A program made the translations under genes and the position numbers. The notes under the pieces are model-generated. The model ran no database searches, was not told where the DNA came from, and was given only the letters and a program-made list of their open reading frames with translations. A stretch of 64,000 nt of DNA from Mycobacterium sp. PO1 (GTDB lineage: Bacteria; Actinomycetota; Actinomycetes; Mycobacteriales; Mycobacteriaceae), in NCBI RefSeq assembly GCF_017312405.1, contig NZ_BLTG01000021.1:1-64000 (forward strand), read 5' to 3'. Below, in pieces: positions 40,392-47,009 of this stretch (position 1 is its first letter; each line of letters begins with the position of its first letter).

Positions 40392-40808
40392 ATGGAACAA
40401 CGCATCAGCTTGATCACCCTGGGCGTCGACGACCTCCCGCGGGCCCGCCGCTTCTACGAGGAAGGGCTCGGATGGGAGGCCAAGGACGCTCCCGAGGGCG
40501 TGGTGTTCTATCAGCTGCCGGGTGTGGCATTGGCGCTGTTCGGTCGCCAGGATCTCGCCGAGGATGCGCGTCATCCCGTCGACGGCCGGTTCAGCGGCGT
40601 CACCATCGCGATCAACGAGCGCACCGAAGCCGACGTCGACATGGTGCTCACCCAGGCCGCGGCCGCCGGCGCGACGATCCTCAAGCCGGCCGAAAAGGTG
40701 TTCTGGGGCGGCTATTCGGGGTATTTCGCCGATCTCGATGGGCACGTCTGGGAAGTCGCGATGAACCCGTTCTGGACCATCAATGACGACGGCACGCTGA
40801 CGCTCTGA
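40392..40808 (+). CDS. VOC-superfamily (glyoxalase/dioxygenase-like) protein
   Basis: A 138-residue single-domain protein with the vicinal oxygen chelate pattern: LGVDDLPRARRFYEEGLGW at the first module and FADLDGHVWEVAMNP at the second, where Glu would bind metal. Small VOC proteins include lactoylglutathione lyases, ring-cleavage-like enzymes and drug-binding proteins. ATG 40392 is used. It is divergent from the GGDEF gene with a 249-base gap and is followed by a GC-rich hairpin before the type VII secretion genes. Confidence 0.85.
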   Translation: MEQRISLITLGVDDLPRARRFYEEGLGWEAKDAPEGVVFYQLPGVALALFGRQDLAEDARHPVDGRFSGVTIAINERTEADVDMVLTQAAAAGATILKPAEKVFWGGYSGYFADLDGHVWEVAMNPFWTINDDGTLTL

Positions 40809-40842
40809 ATGCGATTAGACCTGGGCACCAGTCGAACGTGCT

Positions 40843-40864
40843 CGCCCGGCGACTTTGCCGGGCG
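40843..40864 (+). terminator. GC-rich hairpin downstream of the VOC gene
   Basis: Eight-base arms CGCCCGGC and GCCGGGCG enclose a GACTTT loop, 34 bases after the VOC stop and 53 bases before the EspC-like start. It probably separates the core gene from the toxin locus. No T run follows. Confidence 0.5.
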
Positions 40865-40917
40865 GGATGGCCAGCCCGGTGCGGTAGCGTGCATCGGAGT
40901 GGGGTCGAGGGGGCAGT

Positions 40918-41196
40918 ATGGCAAGAGACTTGACCGTCGACACTGACGGTTTGCAGGTGGCGGCCGCGGGCAGCGCGCAGGCCGCGATCGAGGTGCTCAA
41001 CGGCCGCACAGTCGGCGCCACAGCAGGCACGCGGCCCAGCGATGCCGGGGTCGCGGCCGTCGATGCCGCAGCTGCGGCGCTACGCGTCCAGCAGGGACGC
41101 CGCATCGCCGGCCAGGCCGACTCCCTATCTGCGGCGAGCGCCGACTACGACGACACCGACGGGAGCAGCGCCGACGACATCTCGGTGACCATGTGA
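40918..41196 (+). CDS. EspC-like type VII secretion target protein (DUF2580 type)
   Basis: This 92-residue Ala-rich helical protein looks like the EspC/DUF2580 group of ESX substrates. Near its C-terminus Tyr77-D-D-T-Asp81 fits the YxxxD type VII secretion signal. It has no Sec signal or membrane helix. Its stop overlaps the GTG of the large toxin gene by four bases (GTGA), as expected when a small secreted partner is made with its effector. It is probably the secretion partner or chaperone that carries the toxin to the ESX machinery, which is not in this window. Confidence 0.78.
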   Translation: MARDLTVDTDGLQVAAAGSAQAAIEVLNGRTVGATAGTRPSDAGVAAVDAAAAALRVQQGRRIAGQADSLSAASADYDDTDGSSADDISVTM

Positions 41197-43070
41197 GCCC
41201 GGCCGCTGCCGCGTCGGCGGCGCCGACCCGTTCGCAGGTGCAGAGCTGGGACACCACTGCCCTCGACGACGCCACCCAGCGTTGGCGGGGGGCGGCGGCT
41301 GCGGCGGAGACGGTGTTCGAGCAGCACCGGCAGAACATCGCAGCTCCGGGCGGCACCGAGTGGGAGGGCGACGCCAAGGACGCTGCGCTCGACCGGGTTG
41401 CCGCGGATCTCGGGGTGGTGCGCCGCCAGGGGGACGTGCAGCGCCACGCAGCCGATGTCGCTGCACGGGGCAGCGAAGACATTGCAGCGGCCCGCCGCGC
41501 GGTGCTCGACGCCATCGCCGAGGCCGAAGCCGATGACTTCCGAGTGGGCGAGGACCTCTCGGTCACCGATACCCGCGAATTCGACCCGATGACTGCTGCC
41601 GCCAGGGCGACTGCCGCGGCCGAGCATGCCGAGTACATTCGCTGGCGCGCAGAACAACTCGTCGCCACCGATGCCCTTGTCGGTCAACAGCTGCAGGCCG
41701 AGGCGCTCGAACTGCAGGGCATCCAGTTCGACGGTGAAGGCCGTGACGAGTCGATCCAGTTGGTCGACCACAAGACCGACGCCGGCGGCGCGGACTCTGG
41801 CCAGAGGCCCAAAACGTGGCAGGACATGCTTGGCCCACCGGGAACGTCGACCGGCGAAGCCGCCAACAGCGGCACCAACGAGGCAGCCGAGGGTGTGGGT
41901 GGTGCGTCATCGTCCCCGTTGGACGACATGCTGGTCCCCGGGAAGACGACTGATCCCGAGCAACCCGCGAACCTCGACGACGCACTGGACGAAGTTGCCG
42001 GCCAGCCGGTTCCGGAAACTCCGAGCGCAGTCGATCAGGTCATCAGCCAGCACACCGGACGCGGCCACAGCGAGACGCGCTACACCCGGTCTCCATTAGA
42101 GGCTCCGATCGTCGGGGCTGATCCCGCGGTTGTCGATGAGCAGCTGGCGCGCGTCGAAGCCGCACGAAGTGATCTCGACGCTGCCCAAGCCGCGCTCGAT
42201 GACGCTGCCGGACAGTCCTACACGCAGGGTGCCGCCGCAGGACCAGGACGGGGGGAAACCGTCCCGCTCAGCCAGGCTGTGTTCGACGCCCGCCGCGAAC
42301 TCACCGATCAGATCCGCATTCTTGAAGCTCTCAACCAGGCGGCGAACGAAGCCGGCGCACCAATGGCCGCCGTGCCCACCCTTCCCCCCAACGCTGACGT
42401 GCAAGCCTTCCCGCAGGAGCCATCAGCGTTCGCCGAAGGCAGCCGGGCACTCAGCGAAGGCACCTTCGGTCTCGTCCCCGATGTCGCCCACGACATTGAC
42501 GTCTTCACCAATTGGGGCGAACACTCCGGCGCGGATCAAGCCGGCGCGGTGCTCGACGTCGCCGGCATGGCGCCGATCCCTGGCGGCAAATTCTTCGCCG
42601 AGGGTTTCGAACACGGGGTTGACGCACTCGCGGGCGCAGCCCGCCACGCCGACGACATACCCACACCCGACGTCGATGTGCCGCACCACAGCGGCGGAGA
42701 CATCGCAGACATCACGCCGTTCGGCATCGAGGACGCCCGGGCGCTGCTGGAGGCGAGCGAAGCATCCGGTGGACACCTCATCGAACGACATGTCGGCCAA
42801 ACTTTCGACGACCTCTCCACTCGCCTAGCCAATAATCCGAGACTTTCCGAAGTCTCGACATTTGCATCGGTCGATGAAGCAGCGACAGCAGCTATCACAG
42901 CGCTTCAACACAATCAGGCGGCTGTGGACACCTGGATAACCGAGGGCGCCAGAAAAACACTCACCATTTCTGCGCCATTCGAAGGCGGGCAGGTCCTAGC
43001 GCGCGGAGGCGTAGAATCGATAACTGGAAGTTCAGTTAAGGCGACGGAATGGGAAATTGGAATATACTGA
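41193..43070 (+). CDS. Type VII-type polymorphic toxin: WXG-like N-terminus with CdiA-CT RNase A-type C-terminus, 3' frame broken
   Basis: Residues 1-120 form an Ala-rich helical domain with a W57-E-G59 motif, like WXG100/LXG-type export domains. A disordered Gly/Pro/Thr-rich linker (about 190-300) and helical segments follow. Residues 526-625 match the bacterial RNase A-like CdiA-CT domain: GGHLIERHVGQT with probable catalytic His533, and Arg544 eleven residues later, the spacing known for the Yersinia kristensenii toxin. The reading frame ends WEIGIY, whereas the expected WNILTGY C-terminus, carrying the catalytic Thr-x-Tyr, is coded in another frame at 43040-43090. One base (modulo three) appears missing near 43037. 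The protein as read should lack RNase activity. GC falls in the last 300 bases. Confidence 0.8.
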   Translation: MSPAAAASAAPTRSQVQSWDTTALDDATQRWRGAAAAAETVFEQHRQNIAAPGGTEWEGDAKDAALDRVAADLGVVRRQGDVQRHAADVAARGSEDIAAARRAVLDAIAEAEADDFRVGEDLSVTDTREFDPMTAAARATAAAEHAEYIRWRAEQLVATDALVGQQLQAEALELQGIQFDGEGRDESIQLVDHKTDAGGADSGQRPKTWQDMLGPPGTSTGEAANSGTNEAAEGVGGASSSPLDDMLVPGKTTDPEQPANLDDALDEVAGQPVPETPSAVDQVISQHTGRGHSETRYTRSPLEAPIVGADPAVVDEQLARVEAARSDLDAAQAALDDAAGQSYTQGAAAGPGRGETVPLSQAVFDARRELTDQIRILEALNQAANEAGAPMAAVPTLPPNADVQAFPQEPSAFAEGSRALSEGTFGLVPDVAHDIDVFTNWGEHSGADQAGAVLDVAGMAPIPGGKFFAEGFEHGVDALAGAARHADDIPTPDVDVPHHSGGDIADITPFGIEDARALLEASEASGGHLIERHVGQTFDDLSTRLANNPRLSEVSTFASVDEAATAAITALQHNQAAVDTWITEGARKTLTISAPFEGGQVLARGGVESITGSSVKATEWEIGIY

Positions 43071-43090
43071 CCGGATATGTGCAGCCATGA
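43040..43090 (+). pseudogene. Out-of-frame C-terminus of the RNase A-type toxin (Thr-x-Tyr segment)
   Basis: Read from 43040 in the frame offset by one base from the toxin, this stretch gives GDGMGNWNILTGYVQP and a TGA at 43088-43090. That is the usual end of RNase A-type CdiA-CT domains, with Thr and Tyr of the LTGY motif as catalytic residues. Its TGA overlaps the ATG of the first immunity gene as ATGA, the normal coupling of toxin and immunity genes. The overlap argues that this was the true toxin end. Confidence 0.7.
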
Positions 43091-43407
43091 ACACCCCGCC
43101 CTCGTACGCAATGGAACAATTTTTTGGCGGCTATTTTCACCCAGACTGGGACCTCGATGCCGCAGACTGGCCGCAGATCGTCGATAGCTTTGTCGTCGAC
43201 GAGAAGCCTGAACATCTGCGCAGTCTGGCACATGACATTGATGAATTTCGCCGCGATCGGGCAGAATCCCAACTTCACGAAGCCATGTTGAAGATGGGCG
43301 GCTACTACGACCCTCGACCGGAAATGACCTACCGGGAATGGTTGGGGATGGTTGCCGAACGATTGCGAGGGCAGCCTGGTAGGGCGTCTGATATCGCTCG
43401 CGCCTAA
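43087..43407 (+). CDS. CdiI_2-type immunity protein, copy 1
   Basis: The 106-residue protein carries the family core FFGGYFHPDWDLDAADWPQIV, an acidic centre and the C-terminal MTYREWLGMVAERLR helix. I recall this family as the immunity partner of the RNase A-type CdiA-CT of Yersinia kristensenii, which suits the toxin domain directly upstream. The ATG at 43087 overlaps the original toxin TGA by four bases. A TTG at 43057 is in frame but less likely. The low GC content (25 G+C in 43021-43080) marks recent gain. It should bind and block the cognate toxin in the cytoplasm. Confidence 0.85.
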   Translation: MNTPPSYAMEQFFGGYFHPDWDLDAADWPQIVDSFVVDEKPEHLRSLAHDIDEFRRDRAESQLHEAMLKMGGYYDPRPEMTYREWLGMVAERLRGQPGRASDIARA

Positions 43408-43424
43408 CAGTTGCCGAATTGATA

Positions 43425-43574
43425 ATGGGCGACGAACTTACCATCAATGGATTGCACCGTTTCTTCGCTGCACACTCGATTGAGGCAGTTGCAGGCACTA
43501 GCCGTGGGATTGTTTTGAGAGGCGATGGAACCGGTGGATGGTACGTGCTGACAGGATTCCCGAAGCATGAATGA
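43425..43574 (+). pseudogene. Chimeric fragment: immunity N-terminus joined to toxin C-terminus
   Basis: A 49-codon frame begins MGDELTINGLHRFFAAHS, which resembles the start of the CdiI_2 genes (compare FHRF/FAAYF in copy 3 DNA), and continues into GIVLRGDGTGGWYVLTGF, the end of an RNase A-type toxin domain with Phe in place of the catalytic Tyr. Its stop overlaps the start of immunity copy 2. The simplest account is a deletion between repeats in an older toxin-immunity array. It is too short to be a working toxin. Confidence 0.6.
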
Positions 43575-43893
43575 TGGTTCGATATCGACAGACCTGTATC
43601 AGTTCCTGGGCACCAACTTCCACCAGGATTGGGACTTGGAAGCCGATAGCTGGGAAGGAATGGTCGACAACTGTGTCAACGAACACCCTGCCGCGGAGCC
43701 CCTGCGGATGTTGACCCAGGAAATCGATGACCTCCTTGACGCCCGTGCTGAGCCAGACCTGAAGAAACTCCTCGTGCGCGTCGTCCGGGTCGACAATCGC
43801 CCCGCGCCGCCGACGTACAACGAGTGGCTGAGACAGATCGCAAACCGATTCCGCCAGCATGCGAACGGAATTAGCGACCTTGGAGCGCCTTGA
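43567..43893 (+). CDS. CdiI_2-type immunity protein, copy 2
   Basis: The 108-residue product has the same layout as copy 1: FLGTNFHQDWDLEADSWEGMV at the N-terminus and PTYNEWLRQIANRFRQ at the C-terminus, but it is clearly divergent elsewhere. It is therefore an orphan immunity gene against a related but different toxin. The ATG overlaps the preceding toxin fragment. The reading frame is intact and the codon use is AT-richer than the genome average. Such orphan immunity genes protect cells from sister strains that carry the matching toxin. Confidence 0.82.
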   Translation: MNDGSISTDLYQFLGTNFHQDWDLEADSWEGMVDNCVNEHPAAEPLRMLTQEIDDLLDARAEPDLKKLLVRVVRVDNRPAPPTYNEWLRQIANRFRQHANGISDLGAP

Positions 43894-43899
43894 CTTCGA

Positions 43900-43999
43900 G
43901 GCGCCGACCTTTGATTGGGTATCTAGCGCCTGCGACTTAGAGTGGCTCCAAAGGCGTTGGAACAGGCGAAGAGCTGCAGTTGACAGGATTTCGCCCGCC
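43900..43999 (+). pseudogene. Second toxin C-terminal remnant between immunity copies 2 and 3
   Basis: In one frame the DNA at about 43950-43998 reads KGVGTGEELQLTGFRPP, similar to the RGDGTGGWYVLTGF end of the other fragment, followed by the ATG at 44000. It has no start of its own. The similarity is short, so the reading is tentative, but the position (directly before an immunity start) is exactly that of a toxin tail. Confidence 0.4.
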
Positions 44000-44329
44000 C
44001 ATGAACGGCGGTTCAATCTCGAAGGACTTTCACCGATTTTCGCTGCATACTTTCACCAAGATTGGGACTTGGAAGCCGATGACGGGGAAGGGATCGCCGA
44101 CAGTTATGCCGCCGACCACGCTTCGGTAGAACTTCTGCGACGTTTTGCCCAAGAAATCGACGAATTGCGGCACGCTCGACCCGAAGTGGATCTAGCACAA
44201 TTCCTTGGGTATGCGGTCGGCGCCTACTACGAACCTAGCTCGCTGACCTACAAGCAGTGGTTGGGCCAGATCGCGGAACGGTTGCGCCAGCGAGCCAATG
44301 CGGCCGACACCGGCTCATCCTCGCGGTGA
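44000..44329 (+). pseudogene. CdiI_2-type immunity gene, copy 3, with N-terminal frameshift
   Basis: The ATG at 44000 and the following DNA align with copy 2 (ATG-AA-GG-GGTTC...), but the distance from ATG to GATTGGGAC is 68 bases here and 69 in copy 2. One base is missing, so the natural start is out of frame with the FAAYFHQDWDLEADDGEG body, which is otherwise intact to TGA 44329. The body frame is open upstream to an ATG at 43859, so a 156-residue product with a foreign N-terminus is possible. More likely the gene is inactive. Confidence 0.65.
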
Positions 44330-44391
44330 GCCCGCACCATCCGACCCTATTCTTCAACGAGGCATCGTCGCCATCCCCGAGCGGTATCGAC

Positions 44392-45096
44392 TCAGCGCCG
44401 GCCACGGCCTGGCCGCCGGGCGACCTTGCCCGCCGCGGCGCGTGCCGCCTGCTTGGCGAGGGTCTTCTCCCGCGCGGTGCGCTTCGGTGCGGACTCGGTT
44501 TGTCCCCGTGACGAACTGGCTTTGCGGCCACGCACGATCCCGATGAACTCTTCGACCAGCTCGGACTGCTCCCCCTTCGGGAATGCCAGCGCCACGGGAC
44601 AGGTGGGCGCATCGGCGATCGCGCGGTAGGTGAGGTCCTTGCGGTGGTACAGCCGCGCCAGGGACTGCGGAACCATCAGCACGCCGAGGCCCGCGGCGAC
44701 GAGTTCGATTGCAGCCAGCGTGGTTTCAGGCCGGTGTTCGAGCAAGACTCCGGGCGCATCCCTCCAGCCGACGACGTCGTCCTCCGGCAACAGTGTCGGT
44801 TCGTCAGCGAGGTCGGCAGCGGTGATCTCGTCAGCGGCGCTGAGGACGTGATCGGTGGGCACCACGGCCACCGTGGTCTCCTCGTAGAGCGGGATGACCG
44901 CCAGCCCGGAGGTATCGGCAGGCGGCCGCAGGATGGCGATGTCGACGGCGCCGTCCCGCACGTCGGCCGCCGCGTCCGCGGCCGCGACGGCCCGCAACTC
45001 CAGCGGCACCTCGGGGTGACGCTGCGCCCAGGTCCGGGCCCACTTCGCCGGCGTTGCTCCCGGGACGTATCCCACGGTGAGCGAGGTCCGGGTCAC
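44392..45096 (-). CDS. LysR-type substrate-binding domain protein without a DNA-binding domain
   Basis: The 234-residue product matches the effector-binding half of LysR regulators (LTVGYVPGATPAKWA at the first strand, AAGLGVLMVPQSLARL near the end) but has no N-terminal helix-turn-helix. Instead it has a C-terminal Lys/Arg-rich tail, KRTAREKTLAKQAARAAAGK, which could bind nucleic acid. Such proteins recur in mycobacteria next to DUF5997 genes, as here with a divergent partner 28 bases away. The start is GTG. Function is not known; a ligand-dependent co-regulator is possible. Confidence 0.8.
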   Translation of the reverse strand: MTRTSLTVGYVPGATPAKWARTWAQRHPEVPLELRAVAAADAAADVRDGAVDIAILRPPADTSGLAVIPLYEETTVAVVPTDHVLSAADEITAADLADEPTLLPEDDVVGWRDAPGVLLEHRPETTLAAIELVAAGLGVLMVPQSLARLYHRKDLTYRAIADAPTCPVALAFPKGEQSELVEEFIGIVRGRKASSSRGQTESAPKRTAREKTLAKQAARAAAGKVARRPGRGRR

Positions 45097-45124
45097 CAGG
45101 TCAGGCTACCGATAGGCTCGAGCC

Positions 45125-45505
45125 ATGAGCAGGCCGAACGCGCAGTCCATGAAGCCCGCCACCGCGGCGAAGAAGCTCGATGTGTACCTGCCCGCCACCC
45201 CGGAAGAATTCCAGCAGAATCCCATCACCCGCGACGAGCTCGCTGCTCTGCGGGCCGATCCCCCACAGTGGCTGAAAGACTTGCGCAAGGACGGCCCGCA
45301 CCCGAAGAACCTCGTCGCGGCCAAGCTGGGCGTGTCGATCGCCGGCCTCGCGCGGGGCGGGGTCACCGAGGCACTGACCACCGAGCAGATCGATGCGCTG
45401 CTCGAGCAGAAGCCCGACTGGCTGATCTCCGAGCGTGAGAGCTACCAGAACGTCCTGCGCGAGGAGAGACGCTTGAAAGCACAGCGTGCAGACAAGACGC
45501 GGTGA
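45125..45505 (+). CDS. DUF5997 family protein
   Basis: A 126-residue acidic/basic soluble protein with the conserved blocks KKLDVYLPATPEEFQ, ADPPQWLKDLRKDGPHPKNLVAAKLGVSIAGLARGG and LLEQKPDWL. The middle segment resembles a helix-turn-helix (NLVAAKLGVSIAGLARGGV), so DNA binding is conceivable. It is divergent from the HTH-less LysR protein; the two may act together, one supplying DNA contact and the other ligand sensing. That idea is inference from pairing only. Confidence 0.78.
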   Translation: MSRPNAQSMKPATAAKKLDVYLPATPEEFQQNPITRDELAALRADPPQWLKDLRKDGPHPKNLVAAKLGVSIAGLARGGVTEALTTEQIDALLEQKPDWLISERESYQNVLREERRLKAQRADKTR

Positions 45506-45584
45506 AGTCTGATTCAGCGTCGCCCTCTTGGAATCCCCAAGTGACCGACGACGGGCGGGGGCTGGATTCACACCACCGCGAAAT

Positions 45585-45602
45585 AAGGTGACATGTCACC
45601 TT
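45585..45602. promoter_or_regulatory. Perfect 18-bp palindrome upstream of the SDR gene
   Basis: AAGGTGACATGTCACCTT is its own reverse complement. It lies 49 bases before the SDR start, where it would overlap or adjoin the promoter. Its symmetry suits a dimeric repressor; the MarR-family protein encoded just past the SDR gene is the nearest candidate. Confidence 0.7.
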
Positions 45603-45651
45603 GTTGTGCCGGCGGAACGCGACGGACGTTCCCCGACAACAGGAGCATGAG

Positions 45652-46398
45652 ATGTCCCCACTTGCAGGTAAAACAGCACTGGTCACCGGCGGGACGTCGG
45701 GCATCGGCTACGCGACCGCCCGCGCGTTCGCCGATGCAGGCGCGAAGGTGTTCATCACGGGCCGCACCAAAGAACGGGTTCAGGATGCCGCCACGTCCCT
45801 CGGAAGCGGCGTGGTCGGTGTGGCCAGTGACGTCACCGCATTGGCGGATCTGGACCGATTGATCGATGTCATTCGCGAAGGCGGTACCGGACTCGACATC
45901 GTCTTTGCCAACGCCGGCGGCGGTGAGTACGTGACCCTCGAAGCGGAGACCCCCGAACACCTCGCCGACACGTTCAACCGCAACGTCGGCGGCACGGTGT
46001 TCACGGTGCAGAAGACACTGCCCTTGCTCACCCCCGGCGCCTCGATCGTGCTGGCCGGCTCCACTGCGGCCACCCGTGGCACCCCGGCGTTCGGCGCCTA
46101 TGCCGCGTCCAAAGCCGCGATCCGGTCATTCGGTCGCACATGGGCGACGGAGTTGGCCGACCGCGGAATCCGCGTCAACACCGTCATTCCCGGTCCGATC
46201 ATGACACCGGGGCTGCACGGCTTGGAGGCCGACGAAGAGCAGCGCCAAGCCATGTTGGATGGCCTGGCGTCGAACCCGATGAAACGCATCGGCGATCCCG
46301 AGGAACTGGCCGCGGCGGTCGTGTTTCTCGCCTCGGACGCAAGCAGTTTCATGACAGGGTCCGAAATCGTCGTCGACGGTGGCATCAACCAGGTCTAG
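45652..46398 (+). CDS. Short-chain dehydrogenase/reductase
   Basis: A 248-residue classical SDR. The cofactor loop is TGGTSGIGYATA, NAG is at FANAGGGEY, and the catalytic Ser-Tyr-Lys are in LAGSTAATRGTPAFGAYAASKAAIR. The Arg after the second strand (ITGRTKE) suits NADP. The ATG at 45652 has AGGAG seven bases upstream. A perfect 18-base palindrome lies in the promoter. Its stop overlaps the stop of the convergent MarR gene. The substrate cannot be told; MarR-controlled SDRs often respond to electrophiles or quinones. Confidence 0.9.
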   Translation: MSPLAGKTALVTGGTSGIGYATARAFADAGAKVFITGRTKERVQDAATSLGSGVVGVASDVTALADLDRLIDVIREGGTGLDIVFANAGGGEYVTLEAETPEHLADTFNRNVGGTVFTVQKTLPLLTPGASIVLAGSTAATRGTPAFGAYAASKAAIRSFGRTWATELADRGIRVNTVIPGPIMTPGLHGLEADEEQRQAMLDGLASNPMKRIGDPEELAAAVVFLASDASSFMTGSEIVVDGGINQV

Positions 46399-46874
46399 AC
46401 GTCCGGACGCGGCAGGGTGCCCTCGCGCAACAATCCCTCGTGCACGGTGGCGAGAATGGCGGCGAGGGCTTCCTCGCGTTCGGGATCCAGGTCGGCGAAG
46501 AAGGCCCGACGCACCCACTCGGCGTGCGTCGGAGCGGCGCGCACGAGCAAGTCCCAGCCCTGCTCAGACAGGACGATGAACGTGCCCCGACCATCGGTTT
46601 CCGACGCCAGACGGTCGACGAGGCCACGTCGCGCCATCCGCACGAGGTGGTGCGACAGTCGGCTGCGCTCCCACCCGATCACCGTTGCGAGCGATGTCAC
46701 CTGTAGGCGGCGATCCGGTGCGCGCGACAGCGCGTTGAGCACCGTGTAGTCGTAGAGCGAGAGTCCGCATTCGGCCCGCAGGTGATGGTTCATCTCGTAC
46801 TCGAGCCGATGGTAGACGCGCATGTAGTTCAACCACGCGCGCTGCTGGACCGGCGTCAGCGGGTAATCGGTCAC
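46395..46874 (-). CDS. MarR-family transcriptional regulator
   Basis: About 159 residues with the MarR winged helix: LSLYDYTVLNALSRAPDRRLQVTSLATVIGWERSRLSHHLVRMARRGLVDRLASETDGRGTFIVLS, that is, helix-turn-helix then wing. The start is taken as a GTG at 46874 (VTDYPLTPVQQRAW); an in-frame extension to 46940 has Arg-rich composition and is unlikely. It is convergent with the SDR gene and is the likely binder of the palindrome at 45585-45602. No cysteine sensor is obvious. Confidence 0.87.
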   Translation of the reverse strand: MTDYPLTPVQQRAWLNYMRVYHRLEYEMNHHLRAECGLSLYDYTVLNALSRAPDRRLQVTSLATVIGWERSRLSHHLVRMARRGLVDRLASETDGRGTFIVLSEQGWDLLVRAAPTHAEWVRRAFFADLDPEREEALAAILATVHEGLLREGTLPRPDV

Positions 46875-47009
46875 CGCAGCCGAGTCGCCCGTTTCACGCG
46901 CACCCCTTCGTTCGGCGGCGACCGGCCGCCGAACGTGCACCCACGGTAGCGAGGAACGTCTCGGCGCTACCGTGGCAACACGTTCGCGATGGCGGCCGCA
47001 CCATCCCGG

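Noticed and set aside
40143..40745. A 201-codon N-terminal extension of the GAF-EAL-PAS-GGDEF frame
   Set aside because: It would run antisense through the VOC gene at 40392-40808, which has clear family motifs.
43030..43045. Programmed -1 frameshift in the toxin gene
   Set aside because: No classical X-XXY-YYZ slippery heptamer is visible, and no obvious stem follows at the right distance. A simple deletion or a sequence error is more economical, though not excluded.
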